Source: Conus ventricosus
Lineage: Eukaryota; Mollusca; Gastropoda; Neogastropoda; Conidae
Length of the DNA stretch: 64,000 nucleotides
Direction of reading: 5' to 3'
Assembly: GCA_018398815.1 (NCBI GenBank)
Contig: CM031600.1
Coordinates: forward strand, 50,122,833-50,186,832
This document shows positions 36,105-46,929 of this stretch, piece by piece; positions within the stretch are counted from its first letter, which is position 1, and each line of letters starts with the position of its first letter. Under the pieces are notes generated by a model. The model did no database searches, was not told the DNA's origin, and saw only the letters and a program-made list of their open reading frames with translations. Both the position numbers and the translations under genes were made by a program.

Positions 36105-36123
36105 GAGAGAGAGAGAAGAGAGA
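36031..36123. repeat. (GA)n microsatellite at LINE 3' end
   Basis: About 90 bp of GA with a few GGA/GAA interruptions, abutting the 3' end of the minus-strand LINE. Confidence 0.95.
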
Positions 36124-36466
36124 ATGGTTTATTCAGTTCAGGCCACAGTCTCTACTAAAGTGGGGATCAATATACAATGGCACATTAACGACTAAAAAAA
36201 AGTAAAGATATATCAACAGAATAATGACATTTTCCATCATTTGACTACAGATTACAGCAAACATATGCTGCAATATTAACATTCACATCCTTTAACTGCA
36301 GTCACACGCCTTTTGAATGCTTTATATAGATACATGCATACAGTCTTCAATATATATTTGTTACTATTTGCCATCAGTAAGGCCACATTATATCAATTTT
36401 TTCGTGGAATGGAATACTGGAGGTCACAGAGACAAGGGCAGCAAAACAAAATATGTACTTCATCTT

Positions 36467-36712
36467 AATATACATAATAATATAAGGGATATATAGCCTC
36501 ACGCACAAAGGCGCATTACAAAGAGAGACACACAATACAATTGCTAATACAAGAAAATGCATTGAATAAACGGCTCGAATGAAAACAAAGCTCTCTCCCT
36601 TTTCTCCCACGCGCACACACACTCTCACGCACAGACACACAATACACAACAGCCGCAACAAACACAAACTACTAAGCGATCCACAAAAACAACAAGAGTC
36701 AATCACTATCTT
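36467..36712. mobile_element. 246-bp insertion with 5-bp target duplication, absent from copy 1
   Basis: ATCTT ends at 36466 and is repeated at 36708-36712; copy 1 has a single ATCTT at the matching site. The insert contains CACGCACA-rich sequence and has no obvious terminal inverted repeat or poly-A. Family unknown; a short non-autonomous element is likely. Confidence 0.7.
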
Positions 36713-38331
36713 CTTTTGCATCTCCGCACAAAGGGCATGTCAGAAGTAGATGACACCCGATTATATTGGTCCCGATGTATTACAATGTCTGTGAATCCAA
36801 ACTTCTCTTTTGTTAGATAACATTTGATATGTCTGCCGAACTCAATTAAAAGTACCGGTCGCGGCTCCTAGATGGTTTAAATCTATTATACAAAGAAAAC
36901 CAGTCACTTTCTGGATATGATCGTTCCAGTTTTGCCATATGATCAAAAGCCATTGGCGAAACTAATGCAGAAATGCATTAACAGGTTCAACCTCTTGATT
37001 TGACCATACTTTTCAAAATCCATTCTCATATTATGTTTCTCGAGTCCTCCAAACCCACATATATTTACCACTTGAGTCTAACCACTTCAGCATCCCGTAA
37101 GATTTCACAGGCAATTTATTTTTTATCCATACGTAATATCTTGAGCCAATATCTTGTACACTGAACACAAATAATCACGTAAACAGGGTGGCGTCCTGTC
37201 TCTCCATACACTAAAGCATCTGGCGATTTAAGCTGTACCCCTAAACACTTCTTCAATGGAAACAAGTGGACCTTTTCAATACGAGCAACTGCTTTATCTA
37301 GTTCCCATATTTCAGCACCGTGCTAGCAATGGATAGAACCTGATCATGAAAAAAAAATTTAAAATACTGCTACTGAATTATTCTTGAGCATGCATAACTT
37401 ACGCATAGTACACAGCAAGGTGTTTTTTTCCTCGACTTGCAAGGTCTTCTCTGTCAAACACAACACTAAGTCTAGTGGCAAAAATATATACCAAGATACC
37501 TGTAACAGTTAATCTTCATTCCCTGTCCATTAAGGAACCACCTTTCTCTCGCTGCGAGATAACCGTCTTCCTTAACATTATTCTTTTCAATGTTGACCTA
37601 GAGCTGAAGTCTTGAAGATGCACCACATTTATTCAGCTGTGTTTGAAGACCAACTGGTATTTCAGAAGTCAAGGCAATGTCAACCGCTAATAACAAAATA
37701 AACGATCCGATAAAATCATGAGACAATGTTGCACCGTGCTTTCGTTTCTCTGTTATTTCCAGGGCAAGCTCATTAGCAAACAAAGAAAAAGTACAGGGCT
37801 AGTTTTTAAAAAATCACCACCTTAGGTGCTCCATTGATCCGAGAACTGATGCCACAAAAAAAGTACAGGGCTGTATGCACCCTGTTTTAACCCTCGTGTA
37901 CATGTGATACAGCTTGTAAAAGTTGCGCTAGATCTTGCTCTTGCTTTTGACATCACTAGACATACTATTAATACATTTTTAGAGCTGTCAGTGAATCCCA
38001 TTCTGTAGGAGTATGGTCAAAGTAATGATCTTAATACAGAGTAAAACGCTTTCTCGAAATGAATAAAAGCAACACATTATTTACAATTCTGTGAAGATTG
38101 TGTCTGCATTAATACTTAAAGTATGAACATCTGATCAACAGTTGAATAGCCTTTCTTAAACCCCGCAATTAATCGTTGAAATGAATACCTTACCACTCAT
38201 ATCACTCAATGATATACCTCTATAATTACCAGGAACATCAGGTGCACTCTTTTAAAATAGTGGTACGATTATTGACCCTGTCCATCATTCTGGAAATATT
38301 TCATTATCGAAAAGTGTATTGTAGATCTTGA

Positions 38332-38362
<31 letters not shown>

Positions 38363-38373
38363 AAAAAAAAAAA
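38332..38373. repeat. C21-A21 double homopolymer inside LINE RT
   Basis: Same position in the RT as the tract at 2192-2234 of copy 1, one base shorter. Confidence 0.95.
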
Positions 38374-39234
38374 TCAACATTAATATCACCAGCAAATTTC
38401 AGTAATTCCCCGATAATTTCATCTGGCCTTGCAGATTTTCTGCTTTTAAGCCTTTTCATCGCAGTTGAAATCTCCTCTCTTGAAAGTGGACGATCAAACT
38501 AAGAACACTCGGTATTATATCAGACACATTTACTTCATTAGTCGCATCAGTAAGATCTTCTTCGGTTTTATTTTCAAGATGTTCATGAAAAATGATAAGA
38601 AAACCAGTCATCAATAGTTATATTATTGGATGCGTGCATTCTTTTCACAGATATGCTACACAAGTGCTTCCAACATTCTTGCTGTTCATTTACTGAATTT
38701 ATCAGATTATACAGTAGAGAACTTTTTTTTTCCTTCTCTCGATCAATGGTTTTGTTGATGTTGTTGTTGTTGTTGTGTTGTTGTTGTTTTATTGTTTTTT
38801 GTGTGTTGTTTTTTAATTCTCCTCGTGCAAGACAGTATGTTTTATCATCTTCCTTATCTAGTGTTCTCCCGTATTTACGCAAAAGTCTTCTTCCGTTTAA
38901 TTTAGCACTGGTGTATTGTCACAAACTCCTTTTCCAAAATTGTCTAGGGGTATTTTACTAAGGAGCTTGTACAAAACTGTCATTCACTCAAGGTTGATTA
39001 ACCTCTGCTGGTAGGATGGTTTGGCATGCAAAAAGACAACACTCGGAACATTCTTCCACAAAGGAGGGTTTAACCAAAATTCAACTTCAATATATTTATT
39101 AAAATTATTTGTTTTAGAATCCACCTCCCTAGACGACCCAGGAGAAAAGAAAAGAATGAAATTAAAAAGTTCAGAGGCACGTAGCCTCGCACATATTGAA
39201 ACGGAGTATGGGATATAAAGTTCATTCTGGGTTC

Positions 39235-39984
39235 ACTTAGTTTGGTCCAGAACTGGTTCCAGCACTTGGTCTGGCACTTGGTCCAGCACTTGGTGTAATA
39301 CTTGTTCCAGCGCTTGGTCTGGTACTTAGGTCCAGCACTTAATCCAACATTTGGTGTGATACTTGGTCCAGCACTTGGTCTGTTACTTGGTCCAGCACTT
39401 GGTCTGGTACTTAGGTAAAGCACTTGGTCCAACATTTGGTGTGATACTTGGTCCAGCACTTGGTCTGTTACTTGGTCCAGCACTTGGTCTGGTACTTGGT
39501 CCAGCACTTGGTCCAACACTTGGTCTGGACTTGTCCAGCACTTGGTTCTGTACTTGGTCCAACACTTGGTCTGGTACTTGGTCCTGCACTTGGTCCAGCA
39601 ATTGGTCCTGTACTTGGTCCGGCACTTGGTCTAATACCTGGTCTGGCACTTGGTCCTGTATATGGTCCTGCACTTGGTCGTGTACTTGGTCCAATAATTG
39701 GTCCGGTACTTTGTCCTGCACTTGGTCCGATACTTGGTCCAACACTTGGTCTGGTACTTGGTCCAGCACTTGGTCCTGTACTTGGTCCGGCACTTGGTCT
39801 AATACTTGGTCCAGCACTTGGTCTGGTACTTGGTCCAGCACTTGGTCTGGTACTTGGTCCAACACTTGGTCCGGTACTTGGTCCAGCACTTGGTCCAGTA
39901 CTTGGTCCAGCACTTGGTCCGGCACTTGTCTGGTACTTGGTCCTGTACTTGGTCCGGTACTTGGTCCAGTACGTGTTCCTGCAC
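39235..39984. repeat. 12-bp CTTGGTCCAGCA-type minisatellite, main block
   Basis: About 60 units of the 12-bp repeat and its variants (…CCAGCA, …CTGGTA, …CCTGTA, …CCGGCA). It carries stop-free frames of up to 300 codons on both strands, which is a property of the unit and not evidence of a gene. Confidence 0.95.
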
Positions 39985-40649
39985 TTTTTTTTTTTTTTTT
40001 TTTTGCTGTCCCAACTTCTGCGCCACCTCAGAGCAGTGCACACACGCCGCTCATTCCGACACCCCGTCCACAGCCACAGCCCGGTCGGCCCCGCCGCAGC
40101 CCCGGCACTGACAATCCACAGGGGGCAGTCAATATCAAGTCGTCAAGAGGCAACCCACCGGAGGAGACACTGCACTGCTGCCGAGTTACTTCGGTGGTGT
40201 TAAGTGGCGCCTGTTCTGATCTAACATACGCAGGACACCACCTACTAAGCCCCCTACTGACGACAATAATTGCTTAGTCGCGGAGCCGGCGTGAGTGACT
40301 CTCCCTCCAGAGGGCGCCACCACGTCCGTCCAACGACAGCCCCCATGGACTCGCCGATACCGTTGACCCCGACGGAACCAATCCAAGACCACAGACGTGG
40401 AGAGGACATCGAAACTGAGGTCACCATGAGAGCAGGGCGTGAAGGGCCACAGAATTTGAGACATTTTGTTTTAATGCTGATCGATGAGAATGAGGATGAT
40501 TAAGATGATGCTACGGATTTCCATTTCGGTCTGAGACTACATGACAGGGCTGTACTCTACGCTTCCTTTCATAATATATCCCGGCGTCAACCAGGCCCGA
40601 GAGATACAGGCACCTGCAGTGTTGGTCAGGGAATTTGAGCAACACTCTC
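39985..40649 (-). mobile_element. Poly-A-tailed insertion within the minisatellite
   Basis: A T-run of about 18-20 bases (about 39987-40005) reads as a poly-A tail on the minus strand, followed by about 640 bp of G/C-richer unique sequence that is bounded on both sides by the same minisatellite. This looks like a retroposed sequence that split one array in two. No coding product recognised; it may be a retrocopy of a non-coding or untranslated RNA. Confidence 0.5.
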
Positions 40650-40925
40650 AGGTCCTGCACTTGGTCTGGTACTTGGTCTGGTACTTGGTCCTGCACTTGG
40701 TCTGGTACTTGGTCCTGCACTTGGTCTGGTACTTGGTCCTGCACTTGGTCCAGCACTTGGTCCAGTACTTGGTCGAACACTTGGTCCTGCACTTGGTCTG
40801 GCACTTGGTCCTGCATTTGGTCTGATACTTGGTCCTGCATTTGGTCTGATACTTGGTCCAGCATTTGGCCTGGGTCTTGGTCCTGCATCTGGTCCAGCAC
40901 TTTGTCCTGCACTTGGTCCACAACT
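40650..40925. repeat. 12-bp CTTGGTCCAGCA-type minisatellite, second block
   Basis: About 23 units of the same repeat, resuming after the poly-A-tailed insertion. Confidence 0.95.
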
Positions 40926-41448
40926 TTGGTTCTGAAAGACCAGGAGCTTTGAGTAGTCCATCTCTTTCTCATTTCTCCCCTGGACTGAACCCTGTGTTGG
41001 CTCAGTCAACAAAAAGTAGGGGGAAAACCTGTAAACAGCTATACAAGAACCTATAGTTTTTGAACCACCACTAATAAAGACCAGGCTCACTGATTCAATA
41101 AATCTACACAACTTATTTGAAATGATCCAGACAGTTGTCCAACAAAATTTCCCTTGAAAAAGCCCGAGCTGGATCTCACGACACCATTGACAAGTACAAA
41201 TCGTTTGACCCGAATAAACAACATATTAACCATTACTTTTAGTATCCATCAAATTACCATTCTTCTTTTAACTGGTGGTCTCATTATGCAAACATACTCA
41301 AATTCACATGCGCACTAATAACTTGACAACACATAGACCAAAATTTACTTTTCTTACCAGGCCTCCCGGTGAAACTTCCCCTAAAGGACTATACACCCTT
41401 GCGCACTCTGGACTCTGACAACAATGGCTACAACTGCCAACTCAAAAC
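40926..41448. other. Unassigned stretch left of the Gypsy element
   Basis: No coding or repeat signature seen. The last five bases before the LTR (41449-41453) are the left target duplication. Confidence 0.5.
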
Positions 41449-41453
41449 CTGGC

Positions 41454-41583
41454 TCTTCTAAAATGGTTTGAAGTAATCGTTTATTTCGGTATATAGATGT
41501 TTGGGGGCGCTGACTTACAAAATAAAGATTCGAGTCTCTGCCATCTTATTGAGTGGACTGTTGTATGAACGTGAGTCCAAACT
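41454..41583 (+). repeat. Gypsy 5' LTR (130 bp)
   Basis: Aligns with 50891-51019 with about ten differences. Starts TCTTCTAAAATGG (the 3' copy starts TGTTCT, so one terminal base has changed). Contains an AATAAA signal (41520-41525). Ends AAACT directly before the primer-binding site. Confidence 0.9.
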
Positions 41584-41601
41584 TGGTGTCAGAAGTGGGA
41601 T
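41584..41601 (+). promoter_or_regulatory. tRNA primer-binding site
   Basis: TGGTGTCAGAAGTGGGAT follows the LTR without a spacer; TGG pairs with the CCA end of a tRNA. The complement fits the 3' end of a Leu-type tRNA, which I have not verified. Confidence 0.75.
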
Positions 41602-41634
41602 CCTCTAAATGTTTCTGGTGAGTAGAGTAAAATA

Positions 41635-42150
41635 ATGTCTACACTCAAACCCCCAAAGCCCTTCTCGTTTGTACCAAATGAATGGCCAGCATGGGTAAGA
41701 GAATTCCGACGTTTTAGGAATGCTTCCAAGCTGAGTAAAATGTACAACAACGGATCACGTTGGATGTCACCATCTTGGTGATACCAACGTGATCCGTTGT
41801 TGTACATCATGGGTCGCGAGTCCGAGAAAGTTTTTCAAACTTTCCAGTTCGTGGAAAGGACAGTAGGAGAAGGAGCACAGGACAGAGGGGTAGATACTGA
41901 CTTCGAAACTCTAGTGAAAAAGTTTGATGACTATTTTATTGTAAAGAGAAACATCATCTATGAGAGATCGAAATTTCAGCAAAGAAAGCAAGAACCCAAC
42001 GAGACAGTCGAGGAATTCTACTGCAATTTGAAGGACTTGGTAGTGCATTGTGAGTACAGAGACTTAGAAGATCAAGTCAGAGATAGGTTTGTTGTAGGGC
42101 TGATCGATGTGAAATTAAAAGAAAACTAGTTGACTCGCAATTTGACGTTA
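41635..42150 (+). pseudogene. Gypsy gag, N-terminal part, interrupted
   Basis: Begins at ATG 41635 with MSTLKPPKPFSFVPNEWPAW and the W..F.RFRNAS pattern of metavirus-type gag, then LLYIMGRESEKVFQTF, a capsid-like FDDYFIVKRNIIYERSKF block and RDRFVVGLIDVKL. One in-frame TGA (41779) lies inside a hairpin at 41740-41807 and a TAG at 42127-42129. The frame then continues to the transposon at 42151 and resumes in the same frame at 46272. Confidence 0.8.
41740..41807. repeat. Perfect 24-bp inverted repeat in gag (hairpin)
   Basis: Arms 41740-41763 and 41784-41807 are exact reverse complements; within the 20-bp spacer TCACCA (41767-41772) pairs with TGGTGA (41776-41781). The right arm is genuine gag (QRDPLLY...), so the left arm is an inverted copy that replaced gag sequence. 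Confidence 0.95.
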
Positions 42151-43277
42151 TAGTCCAGTACCTGGCTATAAGTCCCGTGTACATTATGGTGTTAGGAGAA
42201 TTTCTCACTTGATTTGAGTCAAGGGGCACCTAGACATGAAAAAATCACGGAGGTGATCGGGCACCACCTGGTACATTTTGCGTAATGGCGATTCAAATAT
42301 GGCCGCCACCCGCCGCCGTGGAAAATCCTAACTTTTGTGTTTTTGACAATATTATACACTTGTAACGCTTCTAATCCAATGATTTTGGTGTGCTGAGTTC
42401 ATTTCTGGTATTATTTTGTCCATTTGGGGTCATTCTTGACCTTCAAATGCCATGGTCAAGGTTAATTTTCTTGTACCAACGGTCTTGACCGTAACCTGGC
42501 GATATTCTCGCAGTAACAACAGTGCTCCTATACATAATGCTACTAATTCTGACATGCATTTTCACTGTATGATTCACTATTAAAGATATAAGTCATTCTG
42601 ATCTTGAATTCACAAGTGAACGCCGTTTTCAGCTATTCAACTAAAACTGTCTTTGCTGCTTTTTCACTTTTTTCTGTATTGTGTGGTCAATGACACATCC
42701 CAACAGAAACAGAAAAAGTTCTCAAGTATGCAGCAAAAATGCTCATGTAGCTGCAATTGTCTCTTTCCATCACTGATTGGAATATGGAGAATTATTTGCT
42801 TTTCCATGGCAGAATGCGACGCAGCAAACTCCAGAAGAACAGCACCCACACCGTCGAGTGTCACACTTGCTGCGCACTTGCATATTGTGAGCAAAGTGGG
42901 TGGCGAGGGCTTCATGCATTTAGATGGCAACAGGGGGTCAAAATGTTGCTCCCATACATGTTCTAGTGTTCTAGGTAGTCCTCACGTTGTTGACTGGCCG
43001 CCCCAAGCAGATGGCATGCTTTGTGCACCAGAAAGGCTTCTCTGTGGATGTGGCCTCTGATGACACTGCTTGTGGGTGGGGAGAGAGTCAATTCCAGCTG
43101 TATCAACTGCTGTAGTTCTCCACTCTGAGCTGGTTGAACGTTTTCAACAGTTTTTGGGTTGTTCTGACCCCACCCAGACATGTACACGGTACATTTCTGG
43201 CCAGAGCTTCATCTTGCTGTGACAAGCTGTCCTTTCGCTCAAAGTTCGTCAGATGCTGTACAGGGTCAGTGCCATAA
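42151..43277. repeat. Left long terminal inverted repeat
   Basis: Reverse complement of about 45153-46268, with scattered mismatches and small indels. Contains the C-terminal coding part of the transposon protein on the minus strand. Confidence 0.9.
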
Positions 43278-45152
43278 CAGCGTTCTTCGTCCCTACCTTG
43301 TCACACAGTCATCTCCAGTCAGTATGTGTGCTTTGATCACTGACTTGGCCAGCGGTGCTCCAAGCCTAGAAACTGCTTGGTGCAGTGGAAGCATCCGCCG
43401 CTTCTCACCTGTGCCAAACTGCTGCCAGATTTCCTTCAACCCCAGCGCTTGGAACTGAGGGGTGTAGTGAAGCAGTAGTGCGAAAGTGTCCGTGTCGTTG
43501 GAAACTGCTATAACTCTCTTGCACTGTTTAGACACGAACAGCCCACTCCACATCTACTACCAGTCTGGCGTCTGCCTCTTCAATCCAGCTGTTCAGGTCT
43601 GGGATTTCTTCACTGCCAGCTCAATCAACACAAAAAAAATAGAAACCATGAGAGTCAACAACCAACAACGAGACCCACTACGACTGCAACAGCAAGACAT
43701 CACTGAAGTTGACAAGTTTGTATACCTCGGCAGTGTGGTCAGCAAAGATGGAGGTACAGATGAGGATATCAAGAGCCGCATCAATAAACCCAGGCACATC
43801 TTTATTACGCTACGGCCTATCTGGAATTCCTCTGCCCTCTCACTCCACAACAAGATCAGAATCTTCAATTCAAATGTAAATCTGTCCTTCTGTATGGTTC
43901 TGAAACGTGGCAAACAACAAAGACAAACACTGACAAACTCCAAACATTTATCAACAGATGTCTGCGAAACATTGTGAACATCGGGATGGACAGATATTAT
44001 TGCCAACGCAGAACTGTGGAACAAGACCAAGCAAGTTCCAATAAAATCATAAATCAGAAAACGGAAGTGGGATGGATTGGCCACAGCCTCAGAAAGTTTC
44101 CATCCAACATCACAAGACAAGCCCTTGAATGGAACCCCAGGGCAAAAGAAAAAGTGGGAAAGACCTAGACAGAAATGGCGGAAGGAGTACCGACGCAGAA
44201 GTGAAGGTCGCCGGAATGAGTGGGCCGAGCTGAAAGGATCTCCCGAAACCGTGTCCGCTGGAAGAATGTGGTTGCGGCCCTGTGTTCACCAGGGAATTCA
44301 GAGGACTAAGTCAAGTAAGTCAAGTCACCTCATCATCAGAGACGACAGAGCTGGCGATGATGACAAGATTTCCTTCAGCTCGATTGCTCACCATATCTTG
44401 AACCAGCAGCTGAAGATTCTGTTTGTTCTTTCAGATTGCCCCGAACTTGTCAAGCTGTCGAGGGATGGGTGTGTCTGCGTTCATGCCAATATTGTCAATG
44501 GGCGTCAAAACTAGGTCGCCTCATGGGCTGTCCTTCTTTCAGGGAAAGTTCAACGTATGAATCTAACCAGCAGGTGAACGTAGTCCGACTCATGGCAGAG
44601 GCTTGTGGCTGATGTGAAAGACTGCAGTGACTACACACCGAGGGTAGAGAATTTGCTAGCGGCATCTGTTCGCATCTTTGACACGAAGTCTACCACAACA
44701 TGAGTGGGAAGAAGAGACGTCTGATTCCACTGTGTGAGGTCCAGTTCAGATTCAATTTCACCAACAAGAGTTGACTTGTTGACGTGAGCGGGAAGATCAC
44801 CATCAAACAGTGGAGTCACTGGCAGCAGATCGTGTGCAAGTATCTGCTTGATGTCCATGCCATGCTCCTTTGCAATGTCCATGGTTCTCTGTGCCTTCCC
44901 CAACGTCCTTGAAGGCCACGTCCAAACACGCCACATTCAACCAGTGCGTCGTCTAAGCCAGAACCCGAAGCAGTTTGCCCTGGCACCTGAGCAGAATGCG
45001 AGTCCAGTGGAAGGGTCCCAAGCAGGTGAGCAGATCCTTAAACTGTTCTGTCTCATGCAGGTAAACATCTGCCGCCACAGCAGCACGCTTTCATCGCACC
45101 AAACTGCTATTGATGCTTGGTTCAGCTGTCTGCGACACTTTGAAGTTTGTGA
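42780..45152 (-). pseudogene. Transposon-encoded PIN/XPG-like nuclease-type protein, interrupted
   Basis: Read on the minus strand from the right side: CDESVLLWRQMFTCMRQNSLR-like and KTMDIA...HGMDIKQILAHDLLPVTPLFDGDLPA text (44630-45150), then SSVVSDDE (about 44330), a LINE insertion, then DLNSWIEEADARLVV and the acidic SNDTDTFALLLHY motif (43480-43600), KEIWQQFGTGEKRRMLPLHQAV, a HILTGDDC block, and inside the left inverted repeat VIRGHIHREAFLVHKACHLL and a C-terminal ICKCA Cys-rich end (42780-43190). Asp-rich spacing (EADARL, SNDTD, TGDDC) resembles PIN/XPG nucleases. Several stops; dead. Presumed to belong to the element's transposition machinery. Confidence 0.6.
43612..44318 (+). mobile_element. 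LINE 3' fragment nested in the DNA transposon
   Basis: Plus-strand text typical of the region after the RT palm: KTETMRVNNQ-like start, EVDKFVYLGSVVSKDGGTD, IFITLRPIWNSSALSL, then after frameshifts ITRQALEWNP and a Lys/Arg-rich RPRQ-WRK block, and a C-terminal VRW-like end at about 44300. It ends in a short TAAGTCAAG repeat, a 3' tail. 5' truncated to 0.7 kb. Confidence 0.8.
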
Positions 45153-46268
45153 GGCCACTGACCGTGTACAGCATCTGACGAACTTTGGTAGAAGACAGCT
45201 TGTCAGAGCAAGATGAAGCTCTGGCAGAAATGTACCGTGTACATGTCTGGTCGGGTGTCAGACCAACAACAACTGCTGAAATGTTCAACCAGCTCAGAGT
45301 GGAGAACTACAGCAGTGCTACAGCTGGAATTGACTCTCTCCCACCCACAAAGCAGTGTCATCAGAGGCCACATCCACAGAGAAGCCTTTCTGGTGCACAA
45401 AGCATGCCATCTGCTTGGGGCGGCCAGTCAACGTGAGGACTATCTAGAACCACTCGAAATGTATGGGAGCAACATTTTGACACCTAGTTGCCAACTAAAT
45501 GCATGAAGCCCTTGCCACTCACTTTGCTCACAATATGCAAGTGTGCAGGCAAGTGTGACACGCGACGGTGTGGGTGCTGTTCTACTGGAGTTTGCTGCAT
45601 CACATTCTGCCATGGAAAAGCAAATAATTCTCCATGTTCCAATCAGTGATGGAAAGAGACCATTACAGTCATATTGAGCATGTTTGTTTGCATACTTGAG
45701 AACTTTTTTCTGTTTCTGTTGGGATGTGTCATTGGCCACACAATACAGAAAAAAGCGAAAAAACAGCAAAGACAGTTTTAGTTGAATAGGTGAAAACGTG
45801 CGTTCACTTGTGAATTCAAGATCAGAATGACTTACATCTTTAATAGTGAAACATACAGTGAAAATGCATGTCAGAATTAGTAGCATTATGTATAGGAGCA
45901 CTGTTGTTACAGCTAGAATATCGCAGGTTATGGTCAAGACCGTCAGTATAAGAAAATTACCTTGACCATGGCATTTGAAGGTCAAGATGACCCCAAATGG
46001 ACAAAATAATACCCGAAATGAACTCGGCACACCAAAATCAGTTGGATTGAAGTGTTACAAGTGTTTTATATTGTCAAAAACACAAAAGTTAGGATTTTCA
46101 CGGCGGCGGGTGGCGGCCATATTGAATCGGCATTACGCAAAATGTACCAGGGTGGTGCCCGATCACCTCCGTGATTTTTCATGTCTAGGTGCCCCTTGAC
46201 TCAAATTTAAGTGAGAAATTCTCCTAACACCATAATGTACACGGGACTTATAGCCAGGTACAGGACTA
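45153..46268. repeat. Right long terminal inverted repeat
   Basis: Reverse complement of the left arm. It therefore carries a second, inverted copy of the protein C-terminus, readable on the plus strand (LAEMYRVHVWSGVRPTTTAE, VIRGHIHREAFLVHKACHLL, LLTICKCAGKCDTRRCGC). Confidence 0.9.
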
Positions 46269-46905
46269 TTATCAAAGGCCCTAGAAATATCACGCCAGCA
46301 TTTAACAAATCAAAAGTCAAATGAGGGAAACAGCAAACTGAAGCTAAAGTGGACGAAACCAGAGTCAGGGGCAGAGGATTAGGCCGTGGCAGAGGCGCGA
46401 CACGTGGGGCTTTCAAAAGCAAACGGGAGATGGCAAAGACAGACATCGTCTCAGAGAAGCCCACCTCAACGTGAACAACAATGCGGAAAGTGTGGCTATA
46501 CCCTGGCAAGGGAAAATGTCCAGCACAAGGCCAGACCTGCAGGAAATGTCAAAAGAAGAATTATTTCAAAAAGATGTGTCGCACGCAAGTACAGGAAGTG
46601 CAAGAGGATGAAGAATTTGTCCTAGACTCTGTATAGATAGTGACAAACAAGAAGCACCATGGACTGTAGATCTAAAAATCCGAAACTCTAACGTCAGGTT
46701 TAAGATTGAATCTGAAGCAGATGTCTCCATCACATCACACCAGACATTCAGAAATCTGAAAAGCAAGCCTAAACTCATAAAGTCATCCGTAGTACTGAGG
46801 TCACCAGGAGGGAAGCTGATGGTGTGTGGCGAGTTTCATGCTCAGACGTGGTACAAGGACAAACTGTACAAATTTCGAGTTGTCGTTGCAACATCCTCAA
46901 GCAAC
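46269..46905 (+). pseudogene. Gypsy gag C-terminus (zinc knuckles) and protease, broken
   Basis: Resumes gag (SKALEISRQH), followed by an Arg/Gly-rich RGRGLGRGRGATRG stretch and two Cys motifs: CGKCGYT… and CRKCQKKNYFKKMC, where Tyr stands where the knuckle His is expected. The protease follows (FKIESEADVSI, about 46700). The active-site Asp-Thr/Ser-Gly is not present (ESE instead), so the protease could not work even without frameshifts. Confidence 0.7.
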
Positions 46906-46929
46906 TAACTCAGCAGGAGTGCTTCGGCG

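Larger units (their letters stand above)
36124..39230 (-). mobile_element. Decayed APE-type LINE, copy 2
   Basis: Counterpart of the LINE at 235-3060. Motif 1-2 here reads more cleanly: GNYRGISLSDMSGKVF (about 38200-38250). The segment FANELALEITEKRKHG followed by LLLAVDIALTSEIPVGLQTQLN-type text (37640-37780) shows the same AVD in place of ADD (37679-37687). The C-terminal CPLC finger is at about 36711-36745, interrupted by the insertion at 36467-36712. The shared lethal change means both copies derive from one dead ancestor. Confidence 0.75.
35859..39720. repeat. Copy 2 of the 3.6-kb duplicated segment
   Basis: Matches 1-3583 in the same orientation. Differences are mostly single-base indels, a longer GA tract and the 246-bp insertion at 36467-36712. 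Unlike copy 1 it continues through the minisatellite without a gap. Confidence 0.9.
42151..46268 (-). mobile_element. 4.1-kb DNA transposon with ~1.1-kb terminal inverted repeats
   Basis: Begins TAGTCC and ends GGACTA, flanked by TTA at 42148-42150 and 46269-46271. Removing it and one TTA restores the gag frame exactly (…LTL joined to SKALEISRQ…). The two arms are about 1.1 kb each. The central part and the left arm encode one protein on the minus strand; a LINE fragment interrupts it. A 3-bp target duplication and a nuclease-like protein suggest an Academ-like or Harbinger-type superfamily; the assignment is open. Confidence 0.85.

Noticed and set aside
35327..39230. Joining the endonuclease fragment at 35327-35640 to the LINE at 36124-39230 as one element
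   Set aside because: On the minus strand the endonuclease fragment lies downstream of the RT and C-terminal finger, which is the wrong order.
39363..40277. 304-codon frame of Trp/Ser/Cys or Leu/Gly/Pro repeats
   Set aside because: Same 12-bp unit; several frames on both strands are equally open, so openness carries no coding information.
40270..40503. 77-codon acidic frame
   Set aside because: No family similarity, and it lies within a probable poly-A-tailed insertion oriented the other way.
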